Assembly (NCBI GenBank): GCA_035302345.1
Contig: DATGSS010000034.1
Span: 1 to 60,154, forward strand
Reading direction: 5' to 3'
Source: Paenalcaligenes sp035302345
GTDB lineage: Bacteria; Pseudomonadota; Gammaproteobacteria; Burkholderiales; Burkholderiaceae_B
Length of the DNA stretch: 60,154 nt
Part shown: in pieces, positions 36,601-44,160 of the stretch
Layout of the letters: each line of letters starts with the position of its first letter
Position numbering within the stretch: position 1 is the first letter of the stretch
Translations under genes and position numbers: made by a program
The notes under the pieces: model-generated
Told to the model about the DNA's origin: nothing
Databases searched by the model: none
What the model saw: the letters and a program-made list of their open reading frames with translations, nothing else

Positions 36601-37594
36601 TACTGGTAGCGGCGGGTTGAATAGATGCAGCGGATGCGGGGTCATTTACTGCCTCATAATCAACACGGATCCATTGCAGACCATCGCCTCGGGCAGAATA
36701 AATGGCGCGGCCCCGAGCGTCATAGCCCCAGTACTGCATCCGCATGAGAGGGGAGTGTTGGGTTAGTTGCCAAGAAACTCCCGTCAGAGCAAAAGGTAGG
36801 CTGGAATCCTCATAGTGATAATACAAACGCCGTCCATCGGGGTACCGTACGGTTTGCAAACGGGCTTGTTGCTGGCTGGGTACCCATTCGTATTCATAAT
36901 TAATACGCCCAAAAGGCCCCTGGATGGCTTTGAGTAAAACAGGAGCCAAGCCGTCAGATTTAAAAGGACGGTGATAGTGTAGTTGGAGTTGGGTTGACCC
37001 CACCTGTAATGCTCGTAGGCCATGGGGCAGTGTGGGATGGCTAGCCGCGTAGCGATGTAACTGTAATTCAGGGTGCGGTGCCTTGTGCCAGCCCACGAGA
37101 TAACCCTGAGCATTGAAATGCAAAATGTTTTCAGGGCTGAGTACAACCTCAAAACCAGTATCGGGTAGGGGCTGGCGACGCAGTTGATGTGGGGTCAGCG
37201 CTAGTTGTCGCCCATCCGCCAATAGCAAACTCCGTTGCTGGGGCTGCAGGCGAATATCCCAATGCAGGCTCCAGCCGCGGCCTAATATCGAGTGATGAAC
37301 GGATTGTGCGTTGTAATGCCGCTGTATGAACAGTAATGTCGCCCCCGCCATCGAGGGCAAATCCTCGTGTAGAGTGTATTTATTGCCATTAATAAGATTG
37401 ATAGGATTACCTGCCAAAGGCAATAACCATGGGCTATCAGCCGTCGCACAAGCTGGGCCCAATCCGGGTTGAGCAGGACATTGCAAAGGAGCATTTCTAG
37501 CCGCATTAACTGCATCAGCCGCAAAGGCAGGCATGGCTAAATACGCCCCTAAGCTCAACAGGTAGAAAACTACATTGATTATGATTTGGTGCAT
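33620..37594 (-). CDS. Secreted RHS-repeat protein with C-terminal DUF2235 (Tle1-like) lipase domain
   Basis: 1324 residues. The N-terminus (MHQIIINVVFYLLSLG...MPAFA) looks like a Sec signal peptide with cleavage near residue 25, although it lacks the usual basic residues. Residues of about 60-350 hold a DUF6531-like start (GNPINLINGNKY) and YD/RHS repeats follow (YDARGRAIYSARG, YEYDTQQQLKAIY, YLHDDQGRLVGAR). The RHS core ends at PMTGWHDNLLRTYDPHRGHY and the cleavage-type motif DPMGL near 986. Residues 991-1324 form a DUF2235/Tle1-like alpha/beta hydrolase: FDGTRYD (991), nucleophile Ser1069 in GFSRGAA, Asp1114 in LFDTVA, His1179 in GAHEDLGGGH. Tle1 enzymes are phospholipase effectors. No immunity gene, VgrG or PAAR gene lies nearby. 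Likely a contact-dependent or secreted lipase toxin. Confidence 0.85.
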   Translation of the reverse strand: MHQIIINVVFYLLSLGAYLAMPAFAADAVNAARNAPLQCPAQPGLGPACATADSPWLLPLAGNPINLINGNKYTLHEDLPSMAGATLLFIQRHYNAQSVHHSILGRGWSLHWDIRLQPQQRSLLLADGRQLALTPHQLRRQPLPDTGFEVVLSPENILHFNAQGYLVGWHKAPHPELQLHRYAASHPTLPHGLRALQVGSTQLQLHYHRPFKSDGLAPVLLKAIQGPFGRINYEYEWVPSQQQARLQTVRYPDGRRLYYHYEDSSLPFALTGVSWQLTQHSPLMRMQYWGYDARGRAIYSARGDGLQWIRVDYEAVNDPASAASIQPAATSTVAQPATLYREVHSAQGLSQFFFTQRQGQWQLNRSTGPQCAGCPPTEIQTKMTDTTAQLNWPGTQWQHHEDGSRTLSFTNPNDISNYELRLDFDDHSRLKAWHSPLTGTTRISAPHDPRQVHIKYANGDQAHLQRDAQGRPQSVVFSRGISNDEPHDDKLHTLPEQLLSNDDWAALNAPIPVHFGGLGTQRLTLQHPNENQWWVLGPQQQLRQRSVHRHLNTDIGPLHWTFEDRFDYNKAGLLTTHHLFEGGQLHYEYDTQQQLKAIYWHPAQGLPQTVLKLHDSNLWEHHNGIFDFYGLDGTSEHLLLFNTQHLLSWHGQELQSSISESGANNTPLVRAQHAFWAPRAMPSKHKAVDKPNAWRDSRVSQPGYSQYYLHDDQGRLVGARQTHSDWHYWAWDNLGQHITVVDGGAATSNPTSWAAPADSSRDASGLLQHWSGLNESGDTALRQLFYNAQRRLAAVTQDEHLLARYQHDAFGQRIHAFYPTAQTKQHHMFIHHQQKLVAEWFGSTDELRVLVSEPQPHPIKRRYIYLGDQPVAVIDYDAETPRLYAVHSQFIGAPIAVSDDHQQFVWRAQYEPLGAAQILHSDFYQPLRLPGHYADPMTGWHDNLLRTYDPHRGHYLNPDPLGPAPGQQLLGYARQQPWQFIDPMGLLLFAFDGTRYDARLNSNVWKFADLYTDTAYYQSGPGNSSYIDWDAVTAWRAHQIVQNQWQHLLNEILWQDTGERLAIDVIGFSRGAALARHFGNEILQHTQQGWFHYEDDFGRQYATCLEPRFLGLFDTVAQFGLLGSHNRLYDLSVAPEWAWVAHAVALNEHRQLFPLYSIEIDPETPLGQSQVQAGFIGAHEDLGGGHKDKEEVGSSAYEHPSDQGDLAHIPLAWMIWQAQSMGLAFADTEVDALQSIETPLLHDARPAYWRYLATDRQVQTDDHSEHQWLHPEIGQAVRNEVESFIQRFKDWQKSTDSAVGTVDLEAYYQWLEQKLHWRPVPTVN

Positions 37595-37689
37595 TGTTAC
37601 CCGACGAGATAGTTGAGTAAACTGTATGATGCCAAAAATAAACGGCCAGAAATGATGGTTGTGACAGTTTTTTCTTAGGGAGAATGTGT

Positions 37690-38034
37690 ATGTTGGTGGT
37701 TTTTGAATCCAAAGCCGCAGCGCGGATTTTGATGTTGGGGGAGCATGCCCTCAAAGTCTTGCAGGCGGCAGACAAGCTGAGCCCTGGCCAAGAATTGCCT
37801 GAACGAGGTGTGTTTACTGCTGAACAACTGCCCCAAGCCATTGCAAATCTCGAGGCCGCATTGGCCGAGGACGAGGGGTATCAACCACAGGATGATGACG
37901 ACGACGATAAGCCGCACCCACTGTCTGAAAAAGTTAGCTTGACTCAGCGTGCATTTCCTTTGCTTGAGATGTTACGGGCTGCAGAGAAAATGCAAACAAC
38001 AGTCATGTGGTCTCCCGAAGACAAAGGGTGGTAG
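37690..38034 (+). CDS. DUF1840 family protein
   Basis: Small cytoplasmic protein of 114 residues with the DUF1840 start MLVVFESKAAARILMLGEHA, an acidic centre (DDDDDD near residue 76) and a C-terminal helix. The frame opens at ATG 37684, but the Shine-Dalgarno AGGGAG at 37677-37682 is correctly spaced for ATG 37690, and family members begin at that Met-Leu. Function unknown; the family is common in betaproteobacteria. It is divergent from the RHS gene and is not an obvious immunity protein because it belongs to a widespread core family. Confidence 0.85.
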   Translation: MLVVFESKAAARILMLGEHALKVLQAADKLSPGQELPERGVFTAEQLPQAIANLEAALAEDEGYQPQDDDDDDKPHPLSEKVSLTQRAFPLLEMLRAAEKMQTTVMWSPEDKGW

Positions 38035-38104
38035 TCACTTTGAACTGCTAAAGTCAAATTGATAGCCAGCAAATCGGTTCATTGCTGTATTTGTGAAAGC
38101 ATTA

Positions 38105-38142
38105 AAAAACGCCCGCTAGCAAACACTAGCAGGCGTTTTTTT
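38105..38142. terminator. Bidirectional terminator between DUF1840 gene and leuA
   Basis: Stem AAAACGCC-c-GCTAG / CTAGC-a-GGCGTTTT with a 6-base loop, A-rich on the left and seven T on the right, so it can stop both the plus-strand DUF1840 transcript and the minus-strand leuA transcript, whose stop is 26 bases away. Confidence 0.85.
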
Positions 38143-38167
38143 GGGCGTTGAGTTGTTTTAAAAAATA

Positions 38168-39862
38168 CTAAGCAGCGACTTGGTGGACGCCTTTTTTCAA
38201 CTCGTAGCGGTTAACAGCGCACAAGATAGCTTTGAATGAAGAGGTCAGAATGTCATTATGGATACCGACCCCATAACCGCTGGGTTGATCATCGATACGG
38301 GCCTCGATGTAGGTGGCTGCTTGGGTATTGGTACCGGCGCCAATGGCGTGTTCGGTGTAGTCCAGTACCCGCAAAGGAATTCCAATTGCATCGATAAACG
38401 CCGCTAAGGCACCCTTGCCGTAGCCAGTACGTTTTTCCTCTTTGCCATTGATCTCAACCACAATGTCGATACTGACACGTTGGCTGTCATCGTCAGATTT
38501 GGGCTTGCTGGTCAGTGTATGAGTGATCAGTTTCCAGGGCCCTTTGGTCTCGATGTATTCATCGGTAAAGATTTTATAAACCATGTCGGGGGTGACCTCT
38601 TTACCGGTTTCATCGGTGTAATCTTTGATCGCACGGCTAAACTCAATCTGCAGACGGCGTGGCAAGACCAGGCTGTGCTCTTGTTCCAGCAAATAAGAAA
38701 CCCCGCCCTTACCGGATTGGCTATTGACGCGAATGACGGCATCGTAATTACGGCCTACATCAGCTGGGTCAATGGGCAGATAGGGGAGCTCCCAAACGCC
38801 ATCAGGATCGTGCTGGTCAAAGCCCTTTTTGATGGCATCTTGGTGCGATCCGGAAAATGCGGTAAAGACTAAATCACCAACGTACGGGTGGCGTGGGTGT
38901 ACAGGCAACTGATTGCAGTCTTCGACACAGCGGCGCACCTCGTCAATATCGGAGAAATCCAATCCTGGATTAATCCCTTGGGTATACAGGTTGAGTGCCA
39001 AAGTCACCAAACATACATTACCTGTGCGCTCGCCGTTGCCAAACAAGCAACCCTCGATGCGATCGGCACCTGCCATTAAGCCGAGCTCGGCAGCGGCAAC
39101 CGCAGTACCCCGATCATTATGGGGGTGCAAGCTGATGTTGACGCTATCACGACGCACAATGTTTTTGTGCATGAACTCGATTTGGTCAGCATATAAGTTG
39201 GGATAAGTAGCTTCAACGGTCGCAGGCAGGTTGAGGACCATGGGCTTTTCAGGGGTGGGCTGCCATTCCTCGATGACCGCATTAGAAACGGACAGTGCAA
39301 CCTCGGGCTCAGTCGTGCTGAAAACCTCGGGAGAGTATTGGAAGAACCAATTGGTCTGGGGATATTTGGCCATCTCTTCTTTGACCTTGCGCGTACCGTC
39401 AAGAGCGATTTGCTGCACCTCGGCAGGCGTCATGCCAAAGACAATACGTCGAAATGCCGGCGCACAGGCGTTATAGAGATGGACCATAGCATTTTTGGCG
39501 CCTGCCAAAGACTCGACAGTGCGTTCGATGAGCTCGGGGCGGGATTGGGTCAGTCCAATGATGGTGACATCATCAGGGATATGGTCATTCTCAATAAGCA
39601 AACGGACAAAATCATAGTCAGTCTGCGATGCCGAAGGAAAGCCAACCTCGATTTCCTTAAAGCCTATGCGCACCAAAAGATCAAAAAACCGTAGTTTCTG
39701 CTCTGGATTCATAGGCTCAATAAGCGCCTGATTGCCATCACGCAAATCAGTACTCATCCAGATGGGGGCTTTGGTAATGGTTTTAGAAGGCCACGTGCGC
39801 TCGTTAAAACCGTCCTTAAAGGGGGTAAACGGAATATATTTTTTGGAAGGATCGGAAATCAT
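38168..39862 (-). CDS. leuA: 2-isopropylmalate synthase
   Basis: First committed step of leucine synthesis: acetyl-CoA plus 2-oxoisovalerate to 2-isopropylmalate. 564 residues, the longer LeuA type. The catalytic barrel begins with STDLRDGNQALIEP (Arg/Asp near residue 41), then IEVGFPSASQTDYDF near 70, SLHPHNDRGTAVAAAELGLMAGADRIEG (metal-binding HPHN near 245) and GNGERTGN near 275; the C-terminal LeuA_dimer domain (about 430-555) is the leucine feedback site. The upstream leader encodes a peptide with four Leu codons in a row, so expression is probably set by leucine supply. AGGTG lies eight bases before ATG 39862 on the minus strand. Confidence 0.96.
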   Translation of the reverse strand: MISDPSKKYIPFTPFKDGFNERTWPSKTITKAPIWMSTDLRDGNQALIEPMNPEQKLRFFDLLVRIGFKEIEVGFPSASQTDYDFVRLLIENDHIPDDVTIIGLTQSRPELIERTVESLAGAKNAMVHLYNACAPAFRRIVFGMTPAEVQQIALDGTRKVKEEMAKYPQTNWFFQYSPEVFSTTEPEVALSVSNAVIEEWQPTPEKPMVLNLPATVEATYPNLYADQIEFMHKNIVRRDSVNISLHPHNDRGTAVAAAELGLMAGADRIEGCLFGNGERTGNVCLVTLALNLYTQGINPGLDFSDIDEVRRCVEDCNQLPVHPRHPYVGDLVFTAFSGSHQDAIKKGFDQHDPDGVWELPYLPIDPADVGRNYDAVIRVNSQSGKGGVSYLLEQEHSLVLPRRLQIEFSRAIKDYTDETGKEVTPDMVYKIFTDEYIETKGPWKLITHTLTSKPKSDDDSQRVSIDIVVEINGKEEKRTGYGKGALAAFIDAIGIPLRVLDYTEHAIGAGTNTQAATYIEARIDDQPSGYGVGIHNDILTSSFKAILCAVNRYELKKGVHQVAA

Positions 39863-39897
39863 GATACACCTACATAACAGAAAACAGGGGTTGTTTT

Positions 39898-40007
39898 CCG
39901 TCGCCTCTAGCGTGCTGTTGAGACCACCTTGAAGCCAGTGACGACGGCTATCAAAATGTGGCTACATACGGCTGCCGGACTGCCACAGGACACTAGGCCC
40001 GGCAACC
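39898..40007 (-). promoter_or_regulatory. Structured leuA leader with alternative hairpins
   Basis: Downstream of the Leu codons the minus-strand RNA can form a 9-bp stem (39999-40007 with 39970-39978, one G-U) and an 8-bp stem (39940-39947 with 39898-39905, one G-U). CTAGCG at 40011-40016, inside the Leu/Ala codons, can instead pair with CGCTAG at 39907-39912. A third small hairpin, GAAAACA / TGTTTTC, sits just before the Shine-Dalgarno. No long U run follows any stem, so whether control is by termination or by hiding the ribosome site is open. Confidence 0.55.
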
Positions 40008-40124
40008 GATCGCTAGGAGTAGTAGGCCAAATAAAGAAAGATTATGAGCGCGCAAAACGCTGCCGCCCGCAGCAACGGGGCTGGCATAAAAAGCGATAGA
40101 AGAGGCGTTTTGGCGTGTATTCAT
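39993..40124 (-). CDS. Leader peptide of leuA (43 residues, four consecutive Leu codons)
   Basis: Small open frame starting ATG 40124 and ending TAG 39993 on the minus strand. The 3' half reads LSLFGLLLLAIGC, with the four adjacent Leu codons CTA CTA CTC CTA at 40025-40014; CTA is usually a sparingly used Leu codon. It ends 130 bases before leuA, in a leader able to fold in competing ways. This is the classic plan of a leucine-sensing attenuator: ribosome stalling at the Leu run would change the fold. Assignment rests on position and codon run only; no obvious Shine-Dalgarno beyond a short AGGG precedes the ATG. Confidence 0.6.
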   Translation of the reverse strand: MNTRQNASSIAFYASPVAAGGSVLRAHNLSLFGLLLLAIGCRA

Positions 40125-40146
40125 ACCCTATAGCATATACGCAAAA

Positions 40147-40734
40147 TCAAATAGTATGCAAGACCTCTTTGGTGCCGGCATCAGGATCACCCTGGGAAGG
40201 GGTATTTTCCTGGCTTTGCTGAATGAGGCGGGCATGGGTATGAGACAGTTTAATTTGTTCATAACGACCCTGACGCAGGGCCTGAGCTGTACGCTGCAAA
40301 ACACCTACCGTGATAGGCTCGCGGCGATCCTGCCAAACCCAAGCCAAGACCTCGCGGCTAGCGGGGCTGAGCTCGCGTAGCAAACCCTCGATACTATGCG
40401 CTGAAATGGGCGTCAGTCGATTACGCCGGTGTACAAACACAACGAAGACATACAGAAAATAGGCAATAAAAATACTGCAAATGATAACCAACCCCCACCA
40501 GAAAAAGGGATTGTAGCGTTCGACCCATGTCAGAACCTCGGGGCCCAAAGTATCAAAAACAGCATAGTCCAAGGAACTGCCAAAACCGATCACCCATTTA
40601 ATGGCAGCCCACCATAGCAGCGCCACGATCACAACAACTGCAACAGCGGCAATGCGGCTTACTAACGTATAACGCAAAATGGTTTTATGCAAAGCGCTGC
40701 GATCGCGCAAGCGAGGAGAGTCGGAAGTCTTCAT
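40147..40734 (-). CDS. Conserved small membrane protein, function unknown
   Basis: 195 residues. A basic N-terminus (about 1-25) precedes a first membrane helix (VAVVVIVALLWWAAIKWVIG, near 31-50). A short periplasmic segment with FDTLGPEVLTWVERYNPFFWW leads to a second helix (near 80-102). The C-terminal cytoplasmic part (about 105-195) has a helical region (IEGLLRELSPASREVLAWVW) and a winged-helix-like tail (VGVLQRTAQALRQGRYEQIK). I do not recognise a named family. Its stop lies 22 bases before the leuA leader ATG, so the leuA promoter may lie in its 3' end. Confidence 0.75.
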   Translation of the reverse strand: MKTSDSPRLRDRSALHKTILRYTLVSRIAAVAVVVIVALLWWAAIKWVIGFGSSLDYAVFDTLGPEVLTWVERYNPFFWWGLVIICSIFIAYFLYVFVVFVHRRNRLTPISAHSIEGLLRELSPASREVLAWVWQDRREPITVGVLQRTAQALRQGRYEQIKLSHTHARLIQQSQENTPSQGDPDAGTKEVLHTI

Positions 40735-41119
40735 TGTTATTGGGTTTATCTACTGTTTTACTTCACTCTAGTGTAGCTTAAAGCAATCACTCCGAAAACA
40801 GTCACATGGATAAAGCCCCTTTATACGCTTTGTTTTGATGACTATCGCGCTTATACGGTCAATACAATAGGTAATTAATGTAACTGTTTGTGGGGTGCGC
40901 GATCTTTTTGTACTATTAGCGTGTATGAAATAGCTGGGCAATAGCAATTTTTTCCCGAGTTGCGGTAAAACCCCAATTCATTTACACATGCAAACTCGTT
41001 AGCATCGAGCTTGATTTGGTGTCTTTGCGTGACCAACGCAAACCACCCCGCAAGCCCTACCTAATTAATTCGATTGGGTACGACTTGTCTATTAGAAATA
41101 AACAAAATCGGAGATTTAT
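40735..41119 (+). promoter_or_regulatory. 385-base upstream region of the first TRAP operon
   Basis: No gene is visible. A possible promoter is TTGTGG (40888) - 17 bases - TACTAT (40911-40916), a weak match. Further down, an inverted repeat TTTGCGT / ACGCAAA (41024-41042, 5-base loop) with GGTG / CACC arms outside could be an operator or a 5' leader hairpin. A Shine-Dalgarno GGAGA lies just before the dctP ATG 41120. The length and the dyad suggest regulated expression. Confidence 0.4.
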
Positions 41120-42136
41120 ATGAAGACAGCAGCTACTAGGCTATTTGCTATTTTTGGTAGCACTCTGGCAATGACATTTTCTGCATCCGCATTGGCACAA
41201 GATGACCCTATCGTTATCAAGTTTAGCCATGTGGTTGCTGACTCTACTCCTAAAGGCCAGGGTGCAATTAAGTTCAAAGAGGTGGCCGAAGAGCTCCTGC
41301 CCGGCCGCGTCGAGGTCCAGGTGTTCCCCAACTCTCAGTTATTTGGTGATGGCCGTGAACTCGAAGCTCTGCTCTTGGGTGACGTCCAGATTTTAGCACC
41401 ATCACTGTCCAAATTTGACCGCTACACCCCAAAGCTCCAGATCTTTGACCTGCCCTTCCTATTTGACGACATGGATGCAGTCGATCGCTTCCAAGCCAGT
41501 GACGCCGGTCAAGGCTTGCTCGATAGCATGCAAGACCGTGGTATCCAAGGCTTGGCATATTGGCACAACGGGATGAAACAGCTGTCCACCAACAAGGATA
41601 AACTCTCTGAGCCCAGCGATATCAAAGGCCTAAAATTCCGCGTACAGGCATCTGACGTGCTCGAAGAGCAGTTCCGCGCTCTGGATGCCAACCCCCAAAA
41701 ACTCGCCTTTAGCGAAGTCTACCAAGCACTGCAAACCGGTGTCGTAGACGGCCAAGAGAACACCTGGTCGAACACTTATTCGCAAAAATTCCACGAAGTA
41801 CAAAAAACCATTGCTGAAACCAACCACGGTGTGATTGACTATATGGTCATTACCAACTCCGACTGGTGGAATGGCTTGGACGAGGATGTCCGCGAAGCAT
41901 TGACCGAGGCTATGAATCAAGCCACTGCACACGCCAACTCTTTGGCTGCCGAGCTCAACGAGCGTGACAAACAGCGCATTATCGAAGAAGACCGCGCACA
42001 GTACTACGAAATGACCCCCGAGGAAATCGAAGTCTGGCGTGAGGCCGTTCTGCCCGTATGGCAAAAGTTCGAGGATGACATCGGCCCGGATCTGATTCAA
42101 TCTGCATTAGATTCCAACAAATCCGACGATAGCTAA
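41120..42136 (+). CDS. dctP: TRAP transporter periplasmic binding protein DctP
   Basis: Receptor of a tripartite ATP-independent carboxylate importer. 338 residues with a signal peptide (MKTAATRLFAIF...SASALA, cleavage near 26). DctP features are IVIKFSHVVADSTPKGQGAIKF at the mature start, FPNSQLFGDGRELEALLLGDVQ near 72, GLKFRVQASDV near 170 with the conserved Arg that binds the substrate carboxylate, and the SEVYQALQTGVVDGQENTW segment near 192. Close to the C4-dicarboxylate (succinate, fumarate, malate) group by overall pattern. First gene of dctPQM; a hairpin separates it from dctQ. Confidence 0.93.
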   Translation: MKTAATRLFAIFGSTLAMTFSASALAQDDPIVIKFSHVVADSTPKGQGAIKFKEVAEELLPGRVEVQVFPNSQLFGDGRELEALLLGDVQILAPSLSKFDRYTPKLQIFDLPFLFDDMDAVDRFQASDAGQGLLDSMQDRGIQGLAYWHNGMKQLSTNKDKLSEPSDIKGLKFRVQASDVLEEQFRALDANPQKLAFSEVYQALQTGVVDGQENTWSNTYSQKFHEVQKTIAETNHGVIDYMVITNSDWWNGLDEDVREALTEAMNQATAHANSLAAELNERDKQRIIEEDRAQYYEMTPEEIEVWREAVLPVWQKFEDDIGPDLIQSALDSNKSDDS

Positions 42137-42173
42137 GCACCTAGTGCGACTTATCCTCGGCACTTTGTAAAAA

Positions 42174-42218
42174 ATGCCGCCGTTTGGCGCCTTGAGCGAG
42201 GTGTCAATCTGGCGGCAT
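42174..42218 (+). other. Hairpin between dctP and dctQ
   Basis: An 8-bp stem ATGCCGCC / GGCGGCAT encloses a second stem GGCGCCT / AGGTGTC (two G-U pairs). There is no following T run, so it is not a clear terminator. Its position after the binding-protein gene suggests that it guards the dctP message and limits dctQM expression. The Dpp operon in this window has a similar arrangement. Confidence 0.6.
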
Positions 42219-42249
42219 GTGTCGTTTATCCTTCTTTTCAGGAGCTCTT

Positions 42250-42798
42250 ATGTTCTTGTCGTGGCTAGGCCGGCTAGAGGAATGGTTGATTTCTCTTTTG
42301 CTGGCTGCAATGACAGTTGTCACCTTTGTTCAGGTGGTGGCCCGCTATTTGTTTGGGTATAGCTTCTCCTGGGCATTCGAGCTGACAACTTTCTTTTTTG
42401 GTGGGGTGATATTTATAGGCATCTCATATGGAATCCGCGTAGGAGCCCATATCGGAGTAGATGCACTGGTCAAAATCATGCCTGCAGGCTTAGGCCGTTT
42501 GGTGAGTATTTTGGCAGTATTGCTGTGCCTGTTTTACAGCGTCATCGTATTTATTGGTGGCTGGGAATACGTCGAGCGCATGTATCGCATCGGCATTTAC
42601 GCCCAAGACGTCCCCGTCAAAATGTGGATACCGCGCGTGGTATTGCCGTTAGGCTTCGGATTAATGTTCCTGCGATTCTTGCAAACACTAATTGATTTAC
42701 TCCGAGGCAAAGACGTCGCCTTAGTCGGTGACGAGGCCGAAGATGCATTGCAACTTCGTATCGATGAAACTGATGCAGCAAAACAGGATAAGCCATGA
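42250..42798 (+). CDS. dctQ: TRAP transporter small permease DctQ
   Basis: Inner-membrane subunit of 182 residues with four membrane helices: LISLLLAAMTVVTFVQVVARYLF, the WAFELTTFFFGGVIFIGISYG helix, a third near 85 and a fourth near 130. The conserved SFSWAFEL context is typical of DctQ. The frame opens at 42217, but AGGAG at 42240-42244 fits ATG 42250. The end overlaps dctM by four bases (ATGA). In some TRAP systems Q and M are fused; here they are separate. Confidence 0.91.
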   Translation: MFLSWLGRLEEWLISLLLAAMTVVTFVQVVARYLFGYSFSWAFELTTFFFGGVIFIGISYGIRVGAHIGVDALVKIMPAGLGRLVSILAVLLCLFYSVIVFIGGWEYVERMYRIGIYAQDVPVKMWIPRVVLPLGFGLMFLRFLQTLIDLLRGKDVALVGDEAEDALQLRIDETDAAKQDKP

Positions 42799-44075
42799 CA
42801 ACGGTAATGCTCTTTGTCTTTTTATTCGTGTTCATGTTTATGGGCATGCCCGTTGCCGTTGCACTGGGACTGTCCTCCATAGGCACGATATTATTATTCG
42901 CCAATGACTCCCTACCGTCCCTAGTACTCAAGATGTACGAAACATCCGAGCACTACACACTCATGGCCATCCCATTCTTTGTAATAGCAGGGATGTTCAT
43001 GACCACCGGCGGAGTCGCACGACGCATGATTAACTTTGCCAATGCCGCCGTAGGGCACCTGCATGGCGGACTAGCCATCGCATCCGTATTGGCCTGTGTA
43101 CTCTTTGCAGCCGTCTCGGGCTCATCGCCAACCACAGTAGTCGCAGTCGGCTCAATCGCCATTGCCGGAATGGTACGCGCAGGATACTCAGAATCATTTG
43201 CTGCCGGAGTCGTATGTAACGCCGGAACACTAGGAATCCTGATACCGCCATCCATCGTCCTAGTCGTCTACGGGGCCGCAACAGAAACCTCAGTCGGACG
43301 CCTCTTTATGGCAGGGGTCATCCCCGGGGCATTATTAGGTCTGTTGTTGATGGTCGTCATCTATATCGTGGCCCGCATCACCAAAATGCCCACCCACCCA
43401 CGTGCCAGCGTACGCGAAGTACTGAGCACAGCAAAAGACTCCATCTGGGGAATCCTGCTAGTCTTTATCATATTGGGCGGGATATACGGCGGGGTATTTA
43501 CCCCCACCGAAGCAGCCGCAGTCGCTGCCGTCTACTCCTTTATAGTAGCCGTATTCATCTATCGGGACATCGGCTTTAAAGACATACCACGCGTCTTTTC
43601 AGACTCAGCACGAGTCACCGTGATGCTCATGTTCATCATCGTCAACGCACTGCTATTTGCTCACGTGCTAACGACCGAACGCATTCCACAAGCCATAGCC
43701 GAACAAATCATCGCCATGGAAATGGCACCCTGGCAATTCCTAGTCGTAGTCAACCTGATCCTACTGGCCGCAGGGGCATTCATGGAACCCACCGGGATAA
43801 TCCTGATCCTGGCACCCATCCTATTCCCCATCGCCATGCAACTAGGCATCGACCCCGTACACCTCGGGATCCTCATGGTAGTCAACCTGGAAATTGGGAT
43901 GATCACACCGCCCATAGGACTCAACCTGTTCGTAACGTCGGGGATAACAACCTTATCCATCGGACAGGTGATACGAGCGGCGTCACCCTGGCTACTGGTC
44001 CTACTGGTCTACCTAATACTCGTCACCTACGTGCCACAAATCTCACTCTGGCTACCTGACGTATTAGGCACCTAA
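42795..44075 (+). CDS. dctM: TRAP transporter large permease DctM
   Basis: The sodium-coupled transport subunit, 426 residues, about twelve hydrophobic segments. Landmarks: FMFMGMPVAVALGLSS near 16, IPFFVIAGMFMTTGGVARRMI near 56, AAVSGSSPTTVVAVGSIAI near 95 (first hairpin region), GTLGILIPPSIVLVVYGAATE near 137, FTPTEAAAVAAVYSF near 236, and the second hairpin EIGMITPPIGLNLFVTSGI near 365. Base composition of the 3' half looks unlike its neighbours, with many CTA, ATA and CGA codons. Ends at a strong terminator. Confidence 0.94.
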   Translation: MTTVMLFVFLFVFMFMGMPVAVALGLSSIGTILLFANDSLPSLVLKMYETSEHYTLMAIPFFVIAGMFMTTGGVARRMINFANAAVGHLHGGLAIASVLACVLFAAVSGSSPTTVVAVGSIAIAGMVRAGYSESFAAGVVCNAGTLGILIPPSIVLVVYGAATETSVGRLFMAGVIPGALLGLLLMVVIYIVARITKMPTHPRASVREVLSTAKDSIWGILLVFIILGGIYGGVFTPTEAAAVAAVYSFIVAVFIYRDIGFKDIPRVFSDSARVTVMLMFIIVNALLFAHVLTTERIPQAIAEQIIAMEMAPWQFLVVVNLILLAAGAFMEPTGIILILAPILFPIAMQLGIDPVHLGILMVVNLEIGMITPPIGLNLFVTSGITTLSIGQVIRAASPWLLVLLVYLILVTYVPQISLWLPDVLGT

Positions 44076-44113
44076 GCCTTAGCTTATAAATGAAATAGTA
44101 GTAGACCACTGAA

Positions 44114-44160
44114 AAAAGCCCTCGCAGTCAAAATTCAATTAGCTGCGGGGGCTTTTCATT
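44114..44160 (+). terminator. Intrinsic terminator of dctPQM
   Basis: Stem AAAAGCCCTCGCAG / CTGCGGGGGCTTTT (one mismatch) with a 15-base loop, followed by CATTTT; 38 bases after the dctM stop. Confidence 0.85.

Noticed and set aside
37690..38034. DUF1840 protein as immunity partner of the RHS-lipase
   Set aside because: It is divergent, lacks an export signal and belongs to a core family present in genomes without such toxins.
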